From Nocardioides sp. (GTDB lineage: Bacteria > Actinomycetota > Actinomycetes > Propionibacteriales > Nocardioidaceae): 57,034 nucleotides of DNA. The notes beneath the pieces are model-generated. The model worked only from the letters and a program-made list of their open reading frames with translations, was not told the DNA's origin and did no database searches. Shown piece by piece: positions 32,744 through 41,567 of the stretch. A program made the translations under genes and the position numbers. Each line of letters begins with the position of its first letter. The first letter of the stretch is position 1. The DNA lies in NCBI RefSeq assembly GCF_030149505.1, contig NZ_JASBRN010000081.1, positions 1 through 57,034 on the forward strand, given 5' to 3'.

Positions 32744-34128
32744 CCGGGAGCCCGTTCGAGGCGCTCGGGCCGGACCTGGTCACCACCGACCCCGACCTGC
32801 TCGCCTCCGTCGCGGCGGACCAGGGCTGGGCCGGCGCCGGGACCGGTCCGGCGCCGAGCACCGGACCGGTGGCGCTGGTCCGCCCGCGCACGACCGCCGA
32901 CGTCGCGGCGGCGCTCGCGATCGCCCACGAGCACCGGGTGCCCGTGGTCGTCCGCGGCGCCGGATCCGGCCTGGCCGGGGCGGCCACCGCTCCCCCGGGA
33001 TCGGTGGTCCTCTCCACCGCGCGGATGACCGGGATCCTCGAGCTCGACCCCGTCGAGCGGCTCGCGGTGGTGCAGCCGGGCGTCGTGACCGCCGACCTGC
33101 GCGCGGCCGCCGCCCAGGCGGGACTCGCCTACCCGCCCGACCCCGGCTCGGTGGCCTTCTCCACGATCGGCGGTAACGTCGCGACCGACGCGGGCGGCAT
33201 GTGCTGCGTGAAGTACGGCGTCACCGGCGACTTCGTGCTCGGCCTGGAGGTCGTGTGGGCCGACGGCACCGTCTCCCGCACCGGCCGCCGCACCGTCAAG
33301 GGCGTCGCCGGCTACGACCTCACCTCGCTGCTCGTCGGCTCCGAGGGCACCCTCGGGGTGGTCACCGAGGTGACGCTGCGGCTGGTGCCGGCTCCCCCGC
33401 CGGCCCTGACGCTGGTGGCGACCTTCGGGACCCTCACCGCCGCAGGGGAGGCGGTCGGCGCGCTCGTCGGCGCCGGCCTGGACCTCTCCGCCCTCGAGGT
33501 CATGGACCGCACCACTCTCACCGCCGTCGACGACCTCACCGGCATGGGGCTGGCCAGCGGCGCAGGGCCGGACCGACGTACGCCGGCAGCGATGCTGCTC
33601 GTGCAGTCCGACTCCCCGGCGGCCGCCGAGGTGCTCGCCCGCGCCGCTGCCCTGTGCACGGACGCAGCGGACCTGGCCGTGGCCGAGGACCCCGCCGAGG
33701 GCGAGGCCCTGATGGAGGCGCGTCGTCAGGCGCTCCCGGCGCTGGAGCGGCTCGGGGACTGGATCCTCGACGACGTCTGCGTCCCGCGCAGCCGTGTCGT
33801 GGCGCTGCTTCAGCGGGTCGAGGAGGTCGCGGCGGCCGAGGGACTGGTCATCGGCGTCTTCGGGCACGCCGGCGACGGCAACATGCACCCCACGATCGTC
33901 CACGACCGCAGCGACCCGGCGTCGCTCGCCGCCGCGCAGCGCGCCTTCGACGCCATCACCACCGCCGCACTGGACCTGGGCGGCACCATCACCGGCGAGC
34001 ACGGCGTGGGCAGGCTCAAGCGCTCCTGGCTGGCCCGCGAGCTGGACCCCGGCACGCTGGCCGCCTCCCGCGCGGTCAAGGCCGCCCTGGACCCGCACGG
34101 CATCCTCAACCCGGGCGCGGTGCTGTAG
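32740..34128 (+). CDS. FAD-linked oxidase, glycolate/D-lactate dehydrogenase GlcD-type
   Basis: 462 aa. FAD-binding PCMH domain: ALVRPRTTADVAAALAIAHEHRVPVVVRGAGSGLAGAA, YPPDPGSVAFSTIGGNVATDAGGM, KGVAGYDLTSLLVGSEGTLGVVTEVTLRL; C-terminal FAD-oxidase domain with GVFGHAGDGNMHPTIV and GEHGVGRLKRSWL. Oxidises 2-hydroxy acids. No ATG/GTG/TTG exists in the first forty codons; the best start is CTG 32740, overlapping the preceding stop as CTGA in the manner of the GTGA/ATGA couplings elsewhere in the window. Confidence 0.88.
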   Translation: MTGSPFEALGPDLVTTDPDLLASVAADQGWAGAGTGPAPSTGPVALVRPRTTADVAAALAIAHEHRVPVVVRGAGSGLAGAATAPPGSVVLSTARMTGILELDPVERLAVVQPGVVTADLRAAAAQAGLAYPPDPGSVAFSTIGGNVATDAGGMCCVKYGVTGDFVLGLEVVWADGTVSRTGRRTVKGVAGYDLTSLLVGSEGTLGVVTEVTLRLVPAPPPALTLVATFGTLTAAGEAVGALVGAGLDLSALEVMDRTTLTAVDDLTGMGLASGAGPDRRTPAAMLLVQSDSPAAAEVLARAAALCTDAADLAVAEDPAEGEALMEARRQALPALERLGDWILDDVCVPRSRVVALLQRVEEVAAAEGLVIGVFGHAGDGNMHPTIVHDRSDPASLAAAQRAFDAITTAALDLGGTITGEHGVGRLKRSWLARELDPGTLAASRAVKAALDPHGILNPGAVL

Positions 34129-34153
34129 CCCGAGCCACGGAGCCCAGAGACGC

Positions 34154-34182
34154 AGAAGGGCGGCCCGCCGGGCCGCCTTCTC
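34154..34182 (+). terminator. terminator after the FAD oxidase
   Basis: AGAAGGGCGGCCC-gcc-GGGCCGCCTTCT: 12-bp stem with one bulged G, followed by a pyrimidine-rich CTGTCTTCC. Confidence 0.8.
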
Positions 34183-34191
34183 TGTCTTCCT

Positions 34192-34622
34192 GTGGTCCTA
34201 AGTGGACAACTTTCGAACCCCCCTCGACCCCTGTTGCGGATGCTCCGGGGTGAAGCCGCCAAGGTCACGACGCATCCCAATCAGTCCACGTCAGCCCCCG
34301 AGCGTCAGCGCCAGGTCCACCTGCCCGCCCAGCGCCAGCGCGATCTGATCGAGCAGTACAAAGCCGGCGCCACACACAACGGGAGCTGGCGGGCCAGTAC
34401 GGCGTTCACCGGACCACCGTCACCAAGATCTTCCAACGCCACGGTGTCGAAGCACGGCGCGGCCTGCATCCTGACCTGATCGACGAAGCCGTCCGGCGCT
34501 ACGAGGACGGCCAATCCCTCGCGACCGTCGGACGGGCACTCGGCGCCGATCCCGGCACGATCAGGGCCAGGCTTGTCGAGCGAGGCGTAACCATGCGGGA
34601 CACCCACGGTCGACCCCGGTGA
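34192..34622 (+). pseudogene. C-terminal remnant of a recombinase-type DNA-binding protein, frameshifted
   Basis: Frame 1 (to ~34376) reads APERQRQVHLPAQRQRDLIEQYKAGAT; the continuation QRELAGQYGVHRTTVTKIFQRHGVEARRG, then LIDEAVRRYEDGQSLATVGRALGADPGTIRARL and a TGA at 34620-34622, is in another frame. The shift is in GCCACACACAA (34368-34379), a CA-repeat likely to slip. The two HTH modules match the C-terminus of actinobacterial serine-recombinase-like proteins; the catalytic N-terminus is missing. It marks the left edge of the island. Confidence 0.75.
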
Positions 34623-34747
34623 ACCGAACGCACCTCTTCGACCGCTCGGCGAAACCGCAGACACGCCGATACCAGCGCGCCGCGTGTTTCTAGACCACGA
34701 ATGCGGTAACGTTTCGCGCAGTAGCCCCATCGACCAGGAGGCGCGCG

Positions 34748-35401
34748 ATGACCCTGACCACTGCTCCCGAGTTCGAGCACGGCGACGAGCAGCGTCTGGC
34801 TGCATTCGGGCTCTCCTACACGATCTTCCACGATGGCCTCCGCGCTGGCGCGACCCGCGCCGCCAACCGAAGCGCGCTGGCACTCGACACCTCGCCCGGC
34901 ACCGACATTTATCACGACGGCATGGAAGGCCTCGCCCAGATTCTGGCGTCCGACGGCTGGCGGCTGATGTACGTGGACAAGCAGCCTCGACTCGTTCACC
35001 CCGAGGGGATCGTCTCCTTCGCCGTGTCCTCCGGAATCAATGTGGGCAAGGCGAACATGCGGGTTCCGCGCACCCGGAAGAAGGGCATCGCTACACGCAA
35101 CAGCCTGGCCCCCGCTCCCAGCACCCCGAGCCTGTTCGATGACCCTGAGAACGACCGGCTCGCAGAATTGGCGCGTGCTGCCGAGAAGGCACCGTTTTAC
35201 TTCCTGCTGTTCGAACGCGTCACCGTCGGCAAGTCCGGCCTGCTCCTCGAGTTTTCGCGCCCCGCTGAAATGACGGACGGCGGCAGCGTTGTGGAGTGGG
35301 CCGACCGAATTGCTGTCCCCATCCTCGACCTCGAAGGCGACCTGTCGATGTTCGACGAGCCCGGCGATGACGAGTTCGACGTTGCCGTCGAGCCGCGCTG
35401 A
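34748..35401 (+). CDS. unknown protein paired with an XRE-ImmA peptidase gene
   Basis: 217 aa, ATG preceded by AGGAGG. Mixed alpha/beta sequence with no hydrophobic segment; a Ser/Pro linker (SLAPAPSTPSLFDDPEN, ~123-139) separates an N-terminal part from FYFLLFERVTVGKSGLLLEFSRPAEM and an acidic C-terminus (DEPGDDEFDVAVE). No family recognised. 22 nt before the XRE-ImmA gene and on the same strand, so probably one transcript. By analogy with other ImmA/IrrE pairs it could be the regulator's partner or a substrate; this is inference. Confidence 0.75.
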   Translation: MTLTTAPEFEHGDEQRLAAFGLSYTIFHDGLRAGATRAANRSALALDTSPGTDIYHDGMEGLAQILASDGWRLMYVDKQPRLVHPEGIVSFAVSSGINVGKANMRVPRTRKKGIATRNSLAPAPSTPSLFDDPENDRLAELARAAEKAPFYFLLFERVTVGKSGLLLEFSRPAEMTDGGSVVEWADRIAVPILDLEGDLSMFDEPGDDEFDVAVEPR

Positions 35402-35423
35402 TACAGGTCGACGACCAGCGAGC

Positions 35424-36455
35424 ATGTTCACGCCATCACGACTGCGGCTGGCCCGGGCCCGTCTTGGACTGACCCGGACAAGACTGGCCGACCTCAGCGG
35501 TATCTCGCTTCGCACCCTGACGGAGTACGAGAACGAAGAGCGCGCCCCCAGCGAGGACAACCTCGTTCGCTTGTCCGAGGCTCTGTCGGTGCCTCGGTCC
35601 TTTTTCGAGCGCGACGCGATCGAAGCTGTCCCGGTCGAGGCGGCCAGCTTCCGAAAGCTCAGCAAGGCCTCGGCGACCCGGCGGGACGCGGTGCTTGCCA
35701 ACGCCGCCTTGGCGCTGGAGTTCTTCGAGATGCTGGAGCAACACTTCAAGCTGCCCACCCCGGCGATCCCAACGTTGGACAAGCTTGGGCCGGCGCGCGC
35801 GGCCGACCTGGTGCGGAACCAGTGGGCTCTTGGCGATCGACCGATCTCCAACATGCTGCACTTGCTCGAGTCCAAGGGTGCGAGAGTCGCGTCCCTCAAT
35901 CACGAATACGGGGACATCGACGCGTTCTGCTTCTACCGCGATGCCGCTCCTTACGTCTTCCTCAATACGAGCAAGTCCGCTGAACGGCAGCGGTTCGACC
36001 TCGCCCACGAGCTTGGCCATCTGGTGCTTCACAGCGAGACGGAGATGGAGACCGCCTCGTCGAAAGAACGGGAGGCCCAGGCCAACGAGTTCGCCGCGAA
36101 CTTCCTGATGCCGACCAGCGCGGTTCGCCAACAACTGCTGTCGGGCGCAAGCGTGGAGCGGATTCTCACGGCGCGCAGCTACTGGAAGGTCTCGGCGATG
36201 GCCATGACCCACCGCCTAAAGGAACTTCACCTGCTGAGCGACTGGCAGTACCGGTCAACCTGCATCACGCTTTCCGAGCGAGGATTCCGTCGACAAGAAC
36301 CTGGCGGCGTGGCCCCCGAGACTTCTCAGCTTCTCCGAAAGGTGCTCTACGGAAGCTCCGCGCGAATCAGCTTCAAGGCAGCCGCGCTGGAGCTGGATCT
36401 GACCCCGAACGAGATCCGCTCCTTCGCACGAGATCTAGTACCGATGGGCGCCTGA
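35424..36455 (+). CDS. XRE-family regulator fused to ImmA/IrrE metallopeptidase
   Basis: 343 aa. HTH_3 domain at 5-60 (RLRLARARLGLTRTRLADLSGISLRTLTEYENEERAPSEDNLVRLSEAL) followed by an M78 peptidase domain with zinc motif HELGH at 195-199 and the downstream Glu region EREAQANEFAANFLMP. Such proteins cleave a partner repressor or toxin-antitoxin regulator and control mobile elements and defence islands. ATG 35424 is chosen because the HTH begins at once. It converges on the defence operon. Confidence 0.9.
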   Translation: MFTPSRLRLARARLGLTRTRLADLSGISLRTLTEYENEERAPSEDNLVRLSEALSVPRSFFERDAIEAVPVEAASFRKLSKASATRRDAVLANAALALEFFEMLEQHFKLPTPAIPTLDKLGPARAADLVRNQWALGDRPISNMLHLLESKGARVASLNHEYGDIDAFCFYRDAAPYVFLNTSKSAERQRFDLAHELGHLVLHSETEMETASSKEREAQANEFAANFLMPTSAVRQQLLSGASVERILTARSYWKVSAMAMTHRLKELHLLSDWQYRSTCITLSERGFRRQEPGGVAPETSQLLRKVLYGSSARISFKAAALELDLTPNEIRSFARDLVPMGA

Positions 36456-36558
36456 ACTTCCGCCGCTATCGCCGAGCGACTTGCGCCAACGGCGCTGGCT
36501 TGGCCATCCGAAGGCCGCAACCGATCGAAGCATGCTGGCGAAACCACAGTGCAGGCCG

Positions 36559-37932
36559 TCACAACAGGTCCTCAAAGTCGACGGAGGCTTCGTCTCCGAT
36601 CTCGACGCGGTCTTCTTCGGGCATCGAGTTCGCGTCGATACCGCCACCATCGACGAGGCTGGCCGCGTTCTCCCGGGCAAACCCGGACACATGAACGGCG
36701 CTGTCCGACAAGTTCCGAGCGTGTCGAAGGAGCCAGTCCCAGGAGTGGATCGCGATCCGCTGCCCTTCCTCCCATTGAGCACGCGACGCGTCACGTTCCG
36801 CCTTGGGATCGTCACGGCCGATGATGACCAGCCCCGGAGCCTTGTTGGTCAAGCCATAGAGGTGCAGCCCGGTCTGGGCGTACGCCACGTGACTCGTCAG
36901 CCATTCACGCCAGTCCTGAACTTGCTTGACGCCTTGGCGAGTGGGACCGGATAGAGAGCCGTCCTGGTTCAGGATCTTGTGACGTGGAGCTTCCAGCTCC
37001 ACAGTCACCCACTCGGGGCCGACGCTGTTGAGCCCGAGGACCAAGAAGTCCGGCACATACTCTGATCCCAGCCGCTGCTTGGGGATTACGAAGGTCTTCC
37101 AACCGCCAACGACCGTTGACGCCAGCAGGGCGGGGTAACGCGTGACGAGTTTCTGGAACGGCTCTTCGTCGGTGACGCCAGATTCGAGAAGCTCCTCCAG
37201 CGAGCGAATGGCTTCTGGTGACGGGACATGGGTGTCGAGGGCGAAGGATCGCAACTCCGCTAGCTTGGCGAAGTTGCTCGTGTACGTCGCTTGGTTTCGA
37301 AGGATCGCGTCGATCTCCCTAACCGCGGCCGGGTAGCCGGGGTCAGCGACGCGTTCGACAACCTCGACGTGGTTCGGCCATGAGCGGCGAGTAGGACGGC
37401 CCTTCATGTAAACGCACCCGTCGGGGCCGATCGACGAGATGACACGCTTCTCGCCAGCCCAGCCAAAGCGGACGACGTCACCCGGTTCGGGCATCACATC
37501 CCTCAACGCACGCGCTGTCATGACCATGTACCTCGCGGCGAACCACGCCGATACCTCGGCTCGAGAGTCGGTGATGAGGTACGCACGTGCAGTGATACCC
37601 AGCTCGTCTTCAAGTTCGGTCAGGGAGTCCGGAATCTCGGCACCGCCGCGGACGGGATCGAAGAGAACCTTGCTGAGCCCGGCCTTAAGCACGACAGCGG
37701 CAACAGGCGCTGGGAGGCCGGCGGGCAACTCAACGCCCACCGCCTCCGAAACTCTGATCTGTTCCGCCGTCGGCCCCGATATCAGCATCTCGAGATACTC
37801 CGCGACCGCACGCCACCGCGGCACCTCGGGCGTCGAACTTGAGCGGTCAGCCTTGGCGATCACGCTGGGACCCTCTTCCCGAACGCTCGTCGGTAGCGCG
37901 ATCGATCTGCGTTGTACAGCGCCGCCAATCAA
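36559..37932 (-). CDS. DUF4263 (Shedu SduA-type) nuclease-like protein
   Basis: 457 aa. Unassigned N-terminal ~200 residues, then a C-terminal DUF4263-like core: SLEELLESGVTDEEPFQKLVTRYPALLAS (245-272), IPKQRLGSEYVPDFLVL with D295, VTVELEAP with E312/E314, and QGVKQVQDWREWL (333-345). This is the PD-(D/E)xK-like arrangement of the Shedu anti-phage nuclease, with ExK read here as ELE, so catalysis may use a nearby Lys (K319). TTG 37932 overlaps the helicase stop (TTGA), making it the last, coupled gene of the defence operon. Confidence 0.7.
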   Translation of the reverse strand: MIGGAVQRRSIALPTSVREEGPSVIAKADRSSSTPEVPRWRAVAEYLEMLISGPTAEQIRVSEAVGVELPAGLPAPVAAVVLKAGLSKVLFDPVRGGAEIPDSLTELEDELGITARAYLITDSRAEVSAWFAARYMVMTARALRDVMPEPGDVVRFGWAGEKRVISSIGPDGCVYMKGRPTRRSWPNHVEVVERVADPGYPAAVREIDAILRNQATYTSNFAKLAELRSFALDTHVPSPEAIRSLEELLESGVTDEEPFQKLVTRYPALLASTVVGGWKTFVIPKQRLGSEYVPDFLVLGLNSVGPEWVTVELEAPRHKILNQDGSLSGPTRQGVKQVQDWREWLTSHVAYAQTGLHLYGLTNKAPGLVIIGRDDPKAERDASRAQWEEGQRIAIHSWDWLLRHARNLSDSAVHVSGFARENAASLVDGGGIDANSMPEEDRVEIGDEASVDFEDLL

Positions 37933-39656
37933 GCGTGAACCACATGAGGTACTCCATCCTTGGTCAACTTGGCGACGACCTCATTCTTCCTCGATTCGTG
38001 CGTTGCCAGGATGAGGAGTTCTTGGGCCCTAGAGGCGCCGACGTACAGGACTCGGCGCGACTCCCCAGGTTGATCGGAAAGCCATTGGTCAATGCCGTCG
38101 TCCTGGGAGCCCGCTTGCGCCTTCGGCAGAATCAAGGCAACCGCGCGCTGCTGAAGTCCTTTGAAGCCGTGAATCGTTGCGTGGCGCAACGCGCTCTCAT
38201 TCTGGCTCGGGCGGACTGGCCACTCGTCCCCGCTCGGGGTCCGGAGCATCGAGAGGTTGCACGTCAGGACCTGATGGGCACGAAGCAGCTCGGACAACTC
38301 GGTCTTGAACCTGGAGGGCGGTCCGCCAAACGGGGGCTGGAGCTCGGTAGCGATTCGCAAGCAGCGCTCAGCGAGTGAACGCTCGGTGAGACCACGCGAC
38401 TCGAGGTAGTCAGCCTCCGATTCCTCGCCGCCGCCGAGTTCGCACATAAGCCGCTGCACCTGGCGCAGTGCCTCTCGCCGCGTTGATGGCGAACTTGCAA
38501 CCGACTGAAAGCGATGTACGGCGATAGCAAGAGAGACGAACCGGCTGTCAGTTGAGCGCATGGATCCGCCAGCGCCCGCGCAGCCACGGCTCGTTGCAGC
38601 CGCGTGAGCGAGGACGATGACTTCATCCTCCGGGATCCCCCGAGCTTCAAGGATCTCGATCACCCTGGATCGGACGTCGGTCGGCCGACGGAATACGGCC
38701 ACCGCGACTGACCCTGTGACCCCGGAGGCATCCCCGACCGCCACGTCCGACTCGTTGCCCTGACGCAGACTACCTACCGCAGTGCAGATCGCCGGTGAGC
38801 TCCGGAAGTTCCCATCAAGGCGATCCCCGACAGCCAGGCGATCGAGAAGGCGCCCGAGTGACTCCGTTCCCGAGCCACGAAACCCATAGATCGCCTGATC
38901 AGGGTCACCAACGCAGATCAGCCTGGGTCCAGCTTCTTTGATCATCTCGAGGAGGAGAACGTCCTCTTCCGTGCAGTCCTGAACCTCGTCGACGATCACC
39001 TCGGCAAATCGGGCATCGAGAAACCCGTGCAGACGGTTCTTGGTCCCCTCGTCTTTCAGGTATTCCGCCATGAGTTGCCTCGACGTCGTCGCATCGAGAA
39101 TGCCGCGTTCAACCAGCGCGTTCCATCTCGCGCTCGCAGCGCTCACGATCTTGTCGAGCTGATCCCGCCTGAGCGATCGTGCGCCGGTACGTCTGTCTGG
39201 CGGGATCCGCTGGTAGACGAGTTCTGCATCGCCGTCGAGCGTGAATTCGAACCAATCGAGTGCATAGGCACCAGCAACTCCCTTGACGCTGATCCGAGTC
39301 CCCGGCACCGATGCCCAGGTGTCGCGGAAGGATGGTGCCCGCCCGGTGCGTGCGACGTGAACCGGACCAACGATGAACCGGTTGATGAACGCGTCGATGG
39401 TTCCGACAAAGTTGGGGACCTCCAGCAGCTCTGGCACCGCGGCACAGCGAGCACGAGCTTCGTCAACGGCAGCGTTCGTGAAGGACAGCAGGGCTACCCC
39501 TCGACGAGGGTGGTTGGCGACCGGGCGCTCAATGAACCGCTGCACGATGGCTTGCGTCTTGCCGGCCCCCGGACAAGCTTCGACGTACGTGGCCTCTGTC
39601 GCGTCGATGAGCGCTCGCTGCTCCGCAGTGAAGTTCAGCGGTGCAACGATCGTCAT
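37929..39656 (-). CDS. UvrD/Rep-like helicase, Gabija GajB-like
   Basis: 575 aa SF1A helicase: Walker A ACPGAGKT (27-34), LLSFTNAAVDEAR (Ia), VIVDEVQDCTEED (II), GDPDQAIYGFRG (III), LDGNFRSSPAI (IV), ATIHGFKGLQQRAVAL (V) and RVLYVGASRAQELL (VI). Small UvrD helicases encoded directly after an OLD nuclease are the GajB component of Gabija and of class 2 OLD systems. ATG 39656 overlaps the nuclease stop (ATGA), and its own stop overlaps the DUF4263 start. Confidence 0.88.
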   Translation of the reverse strand: MTIVAPLNFTAEQRALIDATEATYVEACPGAGKTQAIVQRFIERPVANHPRRGVALLSFTNAAVDEARARCAAVPELLEVPNFVGTIDAFINRFIVGPVHVARTGRAPSFRDTWASVPGTRISVKGVAGAYALDWFEFTLDGDAELVYQRIPPDRRTGARSLRRDQLDKIVSAASARWNALVERGILDATTSRQLMAEYLKDEGTKNRLHGFLDARFAEVIVDEVQDCTEEDVLLLEMIKEAGPRLICVGDPDQAIYGFRGSGTESLGRLLDRLAVGDRLDGNFRSSPAICTAVGSLRQGNESDVAVGDASGVTGSVAVAVFRRPTDVRSRVIEILEARGIPEDEVIVLAHAAATSRGCAGAGGSMRSTDSRFVSLAIAVHRFQSVASSPSTRREALRQVQRLMCELGGGEESEADYLESRGLTERSLAERCLRIATELQPPFGGPPSRFKTELSELLRAHQVLTCNLSMLRTPSGDEWPVRPSQNESALRHATIHGFKGLQQRAVALILPKAQAGSQDDGIDQWLSDQPGESRRVLYVGASRAQELLILATHESRKNEVVAKLTKDGVPHVVHA

Positions 39657-41560
39657 GGGTTCTCCCCGACAAGCCACTCCAGTCCCGCCTTGATGTACGG
39701 CGGGCTGACGAAGGCGGCACCTTCACCAATCTGGTTGGCTACGTCGAAGGCGAACTGTCCCTTGCTTACCAGCTTCTTGTTGGCCCGCAGGAGCTCATAG
39801 AACTTCTCAGTTGGATCGTCAGCCGACGCGATCGTCGACCACTTCGTCAGCGAGCGCGGGTGCTGAAGGAGATACGCCTTCTTGAGGACGTCGGCATTCG
39901 CGGACTCCGGCACAAGTAGGTCGGCCTCGAGCGTATGCGGCGCTTCGGCGACGAAAAGCACTTCGTTCGCTTCGAGGCCAGCAGCGAGGGCGCGAAGCGC
40001 GTCCGCTCGGTTATACGTGATCGTGTCAGCCGTTGGATCGGCAACCTCCTCCTCACCATTCGAGTCAGCGGCCTCGCCCCCGCTCACGCCCGGATCGGCA
40101 TCCGTCACAACCAACAGCGCGTCAACGAGGCGATGCCCGTTGATGGGCGACAGGAGCAGTTTGAGGTACGGCGTGAAGTCGACCGAACCGATGTGGATCG
40201 TCGATACCCCGCGCAGCTTGCGGCGAGATCTCACTGCTTCCTCACCGTCGCCAACGAACACGCAGTGGCGCGCGATCACCGGAAACAAGACCGCTTCAGC
40301 GATGCCCTCGACGAGGATTGCCCGCCGGGCGAACAGCAACTCGGAACGCGAGACATCGAGATACTGATCGATCTTGCGCCGCTCCACCTCATCCAGGTTG
40401 ATCTGGCCTAAGGGCAGCGCCACCGATTCGGGCGCCACGACGTCGCCGGCTGGATACGCGGTGCGGATGACCACGACGTTGGATGATCCGACCGCGCTGG
40501 CCAGGTTCGGCGAATGCGTGGTCGCGATGACCTGGATGCGTCCAGCCGGTCCCTGCGAGTCATCGCGAACAGACTGCTCGGCCTGCTCCAGTAGGAAGTC
40601 CAGCAGGACAGCTTGGAGCTGTGGGTGCAGGTGCGCCTCTGGCTCCTCGACCAAGAAGATGGTCAACTCTGAGTCCTTGGCGTACTGCAGCTCCAGAATC
40701 ACGGTCGCCATGAACAGCAGGTTCGCGTAGCCGAGACCCGACGAAGCGAGGTCGGCGAACTCAACATCCCGCTCGGCCATCTTGAGTCGAAGACCGCGGG
40801 CCAGCCTCGTAAGCTCTGGTGGGTCGAACCCAGCGGAGACGAGCTGTTCACGGGAAGCATCGGTTAGGCCGCTCAGATGACCCTGCAGGTTTTGGCTAAC
40901 CGTTTGGATCGTTGGATGCTCCGCAAGCGCCTTCATGCCTTGTTGGGCTTGTGCAACAAAGGCTTCACGCTGCTCTTCAGGCACCAGGTGACGAATGATG
41001 GTCGCCAGCCGAGTTCCCGACCCCGAGTCGAGTTCTCGCTGCGCGTCACGCAGGGGTGCCAGATAGACGTGGTTGATGAGATCACGCCTCTCAGGCTCAG
41101 GATCGGATGCCATCGCCACGCCCGCTAGTCGCTCCGTACGCCCACGCGGATACTCGTCGCTCGGCACGTGGTAGCGCACGCCATGCATGATCGTGCCCGT
41201 GTTGAGGTCGACGCCGCCAACGAAATGGGCTTGTTGAAACTTGCTCGCGCCCTCAAAGATCAGCATGAACTCCACGGGCGTGTCCCAAGTCCGATTGACG
41301 TCCTCAACGTCAAAGTATCGAGTTCGTCGGCCGCTGAGCGGTGGCGTAGCCAGGCGCAAGGCCTCAATGATGTTCGACTTTCCTGCGTTGTTCTCCCCAA
41401 CAAGCAAGGTCAAGGTTGGCTGAAGTGGCACTTCAACAGAGCGGCATGAGCGAAAGCCCTCGATCTTGACTCTCGCGAGATGCATCGCTTCGGGGCTGCC
41501 ATCAGTCTCGTCCTCAACTGATTCCGTCATGGCATCGTCGGCTTGGCGCTGCTCCCTCAT
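39653..41560 (-). CDS. OLD-family ATPase-TOPRIM endonuclease, Gabija GajA-like
   Basis: 635 aa. ABC-type ATPase: VKIEGFRSCRSVEVPL, Walker A GENNAGKS (55-62), signature-like SSGLGYANLLFMA, Walker B LTIFLVEEPEAHLHPQLQ, H-switch IATTHSPNLAS. TOPRIM domain: AILVEGIAEAVLFPVIA (Glu) and LLVVTDADPG (DxD). The pairing with UvrD makes it a class 2 OLD/GajA-like nuclease. ATG 41560, 7 nt after the hsdR stop, has AGG at a suitable distance; ATG 41530 and 41485 are alternatives. Confidence 0.87.
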   Translation of the reverse strand: MREQRQADDAMTESVEDETDGSPEAMHLARVKIEGFRSCRSVEVPLQPTLTLLVGENNAGKSNIIEALRLATPPLSGRRTRYFDVEDVNRTWDTPVEFMLIFEGASKFQQAHFVGGVDLNTGTIMHGVRYHVPSDEYPRGRTERLAGVAMASDPEPERRDLINHVYLAPLRDAQRELDSGSGTRLATIIRHLVPEEQREAFVAQAQQGMKALAEHPTIQTVSQNLQGHLSGLTDASREQLVSAGFDPPELTRLARGLRLKMAERDVEFADLASSGLGYANLLFMATVILELQYAKDSELTIFLVEEPEAHLHPQLQAVLLDFLLEQAEQSVRDDSQGPAGRIQVIATTHSPNLASAVGSSNVVVIRTAYPAGDVVAPESVALPLGQINLDEVERRKIDQYLDVSRSELLFARRAILVEGIAEAVLFPVIARHCVFVGDGEEAVRSRRKLRGVSTIHIGSVDFTPYLKLLLSPINGHRLVDALLVVTDADPGVSGGEAADSNGEEEVADPTADTITYNRADALRALAAGLEANEVLFVAEAPHTLEADLLVPESANADVLKKAYLLQHPRSLTKWSTIASADDPTEKFYELLRANKKLVSKGQFAFDVANQIGEGAAFVSPPYIKAGLEWLVGENP

Positions 41561-41567
41561 GCTTGAC

